Made by a program: the position numbers and the translations under genes. Source: Candidatus Methanophaga sp. GoMg3.2 (GTDB lineage: Archaea > Halobacteriota > Syntropharchaeia > Alkanophagales > Methanospirareceae). From it: 8,317 nucleotides of DNA. Numbering within the stretch: the first letter of the stretch is position 1; every line of letters starts with the position of its first letter. Positions 6,673 through 8,317 of the stretch are shown in pieces. A model generated the notes under the pieces. It made no database searches. It saw nothing but the letters and a program-made list of their open reading frames with translations, and was not told the DNA's origin. Location of the stretch: the NCBI GenBank assembly GCA_013180565.1, contig QBUN01000323.1, positions 1 to 8,317 on the forward strand, read 5' to 3'.

Positions 6673-7098
6673 ATGAAAAAGTTAATCATATACACAGACG
6701 GTGCTTGCAGGGGTAACCTAGGACCCGCGGGCATAGGCGTTGTGATATGCAATGAATCGGGCGAGATAGTAAAAGAATATAAAGATTTTATTGGTAACGC
6801 AACCAACAACATTGCTGAATATAGGGCATTGATAAAAGCATTAGAGCTGGCGAGTGATTTTTCCGTAACCCGACTTGAATGCTTTTCGGACAGCGAGTTG
6901 ATGGTTAGACAACTTAATGGTGTATACCGAGTTAAAAATGAAAAATTACACAAATTGTTTCTTTGGGTAAGAGAAAAAGCGAGGCGATTTGAAGAGGTAA
7001 CATATAGTCACGTGCCAAGAGAGAACAGCCTTATAAAAAGGGCTGATAAACTGGCTAATCTCGGAATAGATGAGGACAAATGGAGCGAGAGGGTCTAG
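6673..7098 (+). CDS. rnhA: Ribonuclease HI (type 1 RNase H)
   Basis: The enzyme cleaves the RNA strand of RNA/DNA hybrids with two metal ions. The acidic catalytic set is visible: D9 in YTDGACRGN, E49 in NNIAEYRAL, D73 in CFSDSELM and D125 in KRADKLANL. The protein has 141 residues from the ATG chosen here, normal for archaeal and compact bacterial RNase HI. GNLGPAG replaces the more usual GNPGPAG. I chose 6673 because the family starts at the strand MKKLIIYTDG. The ATG at 6670 would add one residue, and the one at 6631 adds 14 residues that look non-conserved. The gene lies 66 bases after recQ on the same strand and may be co-transcribed with it. Its TAG stop is followed in the same frame by TPR-like sequence. 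Confidence 0.92.
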   Translation: MKKLIIYTDGACRGNLGPAGIGVVICNESGEIVKEYKDFIGNATNNIAEYRALIKALELASDFSVTRLECFSDSELMVRQLNGVYRVKNEKLHKLFLWVREKARRFEEVTYSHVPRENSLIKRADKLANLGIDEDKWSERV

Positions 7099-7368
7099 GA
7101 TAAAGAGAAAGAGAGAAGAAAGGCAAAAGAATTAAAAGAAGATGCTTGGACTTATTTTGTAAAAGGCAAGGAGTTGTTCTCGAAATATATGGACGATTTA
7201 TCCTCGGGTCACGTTGAAGAAATCGAAATGTGCTTTAGAAAAGCAATAGAGTTAAAACCTAATCTATGAGCACCACATTACTATTTAGGTGAGCTATTCT
7301 ATTCAATAGAGCAATATCCTGCTGCAAAAGTAGAATTTGAGCTAGTTCTTGAGAATACGCAGGATAGT
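7099..7368 (+). pseudogene. TPR-encoding 5' part of an interrupted TPR-HEPN gene
   Basis: Directly after the RNase HI stop, the same frame reads 56 codons of TPR-like sequence. A charged run (DKEKERRKAKELKED) leads into AWTYFVKGKELFSK and then CFRKAIELKPNL, the end of a typical TPR unit. A TGA at 7267-7269 follows, and the frame continues with APHYYLGELFYSIEQYPAAK and FELVLENT, a clear second TPR helix pair. In a TPR consensus such as DPNYAEAWYNLG, the TGA falls where a small residue is expected, so a single substitution (for example GGA to TGA) could explain it. No ATG lies before 7189, which is already inside the first repeat. TTG at 7174 is the only other candidate. The gene therefore seems to lack both a start and an intact frame. 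Confidence 0.7.
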
Positions 7369-7896
7369 GTGCCGGCTAAGTATTATTTATGGGAGATTAG
7401 ACGATTTGGAGCCGGAAATACGCTTCCAAAAAAGTTAGAAGAAGTAAGAACGATGGTAAATAATCCAATATTACTAAATCATGCATTGATAGAATGGCTT
7501 GAAAACGCTCTTAGGGATCTAATTCAAGAAGTATTAAGCAGGAAGTATGGAGAGGAATGGTGGTGGGAAGGAGTTGATATCAATACACGAAAGGAATGTG
7601 CGGAGAGAAAGCAAGAAGCTCAATTAAAGGAAGAGAGGAAACTATCGGAATTGCTTTTTATTGACGTCCATACCTATGCAGAAATCATCGAGAAGAAAAA
7701 GAAAATCTTCACTCCTATCTTGGGGAAAACAGAAATAGATGAGTTGATAAATAGATTGAAAAAGCTCATACCAATCCGTAATGCAATAATGCATTGCAAA
7801 GGTCAATATTTGTCTGAGGAAAGAATTTCAAGACTGAAAGAAAGCTGCATTGAACTACAAAAATTGGTACAGAAAGTTGAACAAAGGGAAAAATAG
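7369..7896 (+). CDS. HEPN-domain protein (Swt1-like), 3' part of an interrupted TPR-HEPN gene
   Basis: The open frame after the TGA could start at GTG 7369 (175 residues) or ATG 7453 (147 residues). The N-terminal 30 residues (AKYYLWEIRRFG...) continue the TPR array. From about residue 37 the sequence resembles the Swt1-like HEPN family: HALIEWLENALRDLIQEVLSRKYG (helix 1), a WWW turn, a charged segment, LLFIDVHTYAEIIEKK, then IFTPILG and IDELINRLKKLIPIRNAIMH. RNAIMH (137-142) is the R-x4-H motif that forms the ribonuclease site in active HEPN proteins. HEPN domains with TPRs occur in RNA-cleaving stress and defence systems, so an RNase role is reasonable but inferred. No good Shine-Dalgarno precedes either start, so it may be unexpressed or made only by read-through. 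It stops with TAG, 10 bases before the next gene. Confidence 0.72.
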   Translation: MPAKYYLWEIRRFGAGNTLPKKLEEVRTMVNNPILLNHALIEWLENALRDLIQEVLSRKYGEEWWWEGVDINTRKECAERKQEAQLKEERKLSELLFIDVHTYAEIIEKKKKIFTPILGKTEIDELINRLKKLIPIRNAIMHCKGQYLSEERISRLKESCIELQKLVQKVEQREK

Positions 7897-7906
7897 TTAT
7901 TAACAC

Positions 7907-8140
7907 ATGGAGCAGAAGAAAGCTTTTTTGGATGTCGCTGTTAGTATCTGTCCCCATTGTGGAACGCCATATGCAGATGCGAGCTGGTATAGCATAGAAT
8001 TGGGCTGTGATGTTGAATGTGGTGCCTGCGGAAGGAGCTGGAGCCCAAAAACGTCAAATGCCGATAGGTTTCTACTCAAATTCCTGCTGGATGCGAATGG
8101 GAAAGTCATAGAGATGAAAAAGAAAAATCCAATAGATTGA
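7907..8140 (+). CDS. Small zinc-ribbon protein of unknown function
   Basis: The 77-residue protein has two cysteine pairs, CPHC (C15, C18) and CGAC (C38, C41), with an extra C34. They are separated by a strand-rich segment (TPYADASWYSIELGCDVE), the layout of a zinc ribbon somewhat like the MJ0042-type finger. The C-terminal part (ADRFLLKFLLDANGKVIEMKKK) is predicted to be helical and then basic. A single zinc site suggests nucleic-acid or protein binding, but no family can be named. It starts 10 bases after the HEPN stop on the same strand, so it could belong to the same transcript. There is no strong Shine-Dalgarno. The cysteine pattern and intact frame make it likely to be a real gene despite its size. 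Confidence 0.7.
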   Translation: MEQKKAFLDVAVSICPHCGTPYADASWYSIELGCDVECGACGRSWSPKTSNADRFLLKFLLDANGKVIEMKKKNPID

Positions 8141-8162
8141 ATACCACTTCACTTAGTTAGAA

Positions 8163-8207
8163 GAAGTTGGAGAATGACGACCCTACGTTCATTTCTCCAA
8201 GGTCTTC
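8163..8207. repeat. Long imperfect stem-loop, possible bidirectional terminator
   Basis: TTGGAGAA (8167-8174) pairs with TTCTCCAA (8193-8200). Inside, TGA pairs with TCA and CG with CG, with single bulged T at 8192 and 8188 and a 6-base loop ACCCTA. Outside, GAAG (8163-8166) pairs with CTTC (8204-8207) across a 3-base bulge. This gives about 17 base pairs in all. It lies between the zinc-ribbon gene and a minus-strand reading frame that ends inside it. The role is unknown. Confidence 0.6.
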
Positions 8208-8317
8208 ACGATAAAGTCCATAACGGCAGCTAAGTTATGTTCCTTCGATTTGTAGATTCATACCTCAGTTGCGAGAGCGTCAAGCCCCTGCACTTCTTGG
8301 CTCCAGAACTTTCGAGC
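8189..8317 (-). pseudogene. 3' end of an unidentified minus-strand reading frame with an in-frame TGA
   Basis: On the minus strand the frame entering from the window edge reads ARKFWSQEVQGLDALATEV, then TGA (8258-8260), then IYKSKEHNLAAVMDFIVKTL followed by E, K and a TGA stop at 8189-8191. The peptide looks protein-like on both sides of the internal stop. This suggests the tail of a decayed gene or a sequencing error rather than chance. I do not recognise the family. The plus strand also has an open frame from 8238 to the edge, but its translation looks less protein-like. The call is tentative because only 129 bases are visible. Confidence 0.3.

Noticed and set aside
6612..6716. A 34-codon plus-strand frame beginning MKHLKGDEWYLWRRH between recQ and RNase HI.
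   Set aside because: It overlaps the start of RNase HI in another frame, has no ribosome-binding site and is not a recognised protein.
7894..7957. Possible read-through of the HEPN TAG stop as pyrrolysine.
   Set aside because: The frame continues only about 16 codons with no protein-like pattern and overlaps the zinc-ribbon start, so TAG is an ordinary stop here.
8141..8317. Plus-strand open frame from 8238 to the window edge.
   Set aside because: It has no Shine-Dalgarno site, its composition is unlike the neighbouring genes, and it overlaps the more protein-like minus-strand frame.

Overview
The window comes from an archaeon, most likely a methanogen- or ANME-like euryarchaeon. The signs are an archaeal-type alpha-NAC homologue, an archaeal RecJ/GAN-like DHH nuclease, a PRC-barrel protein of the kind found in Euryarchaeota, tRNA genes without encoded CCA, a tRNA-Arg split by an intron with a bulge-helix-bulge splice site, and TATA-box-type promoters with oligo-T terminators. 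The lineage below Euryarchaeota is inference; no marker here fixes it.

Left part (1-3386), housekeeping. A minus-strand tRNA-Val(UAC) lies head to head with a plus-strand operon. The operon holds NAC (162-527), NAD kinase (524-1360, joined to NAC by a 4-base ATGA overlap) and, after a 56-base gap, a PRC-barrel protein (1417-1707). A minus-strand intron-containing tRNA-Arg(CCU) (1722-1838) converges on this operon and diverges from the DHH nuclease gene (1955-3337). Between that tRNA and the nuclease start are a TATA-like element and a nested dyad.

Middle part (3387-7098). A class I SAM methyltransferase (3471-4136) stands alone. It is followed by a long RecQ helicase (4261-6606), with a TATA box so close to its ATG that the transcript is probably leaderless, and then by a type 1 RNase H (6673-7098). 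RecQ and RNase HI could be co-transcribed and would act on related substrates (unwinding of duplexes and removal of RNA from RNA/DNA hybrids).

Right part (7099-8317), accessory and partly decayed. A reading frame with TPR repeats and a C-terminal Swt1-like HEPN domain (catalytic-type RNAIMH motif) has no recognisable start codon and is cut by an in-frame TGA at 7267-7269. A small zinc-ribbon protein follows (7907-8140). Then come a long imperfect stem-loop (8163-8207) and the tail of an unidentified minus-strand reading frame that also carries an in-frame TGA (8258-8260). The interrupted TPR-HEPN gene beside RNase HI and RecQ is the most unusual part of the window. I see no CRISPR array, no transposase and no origin.
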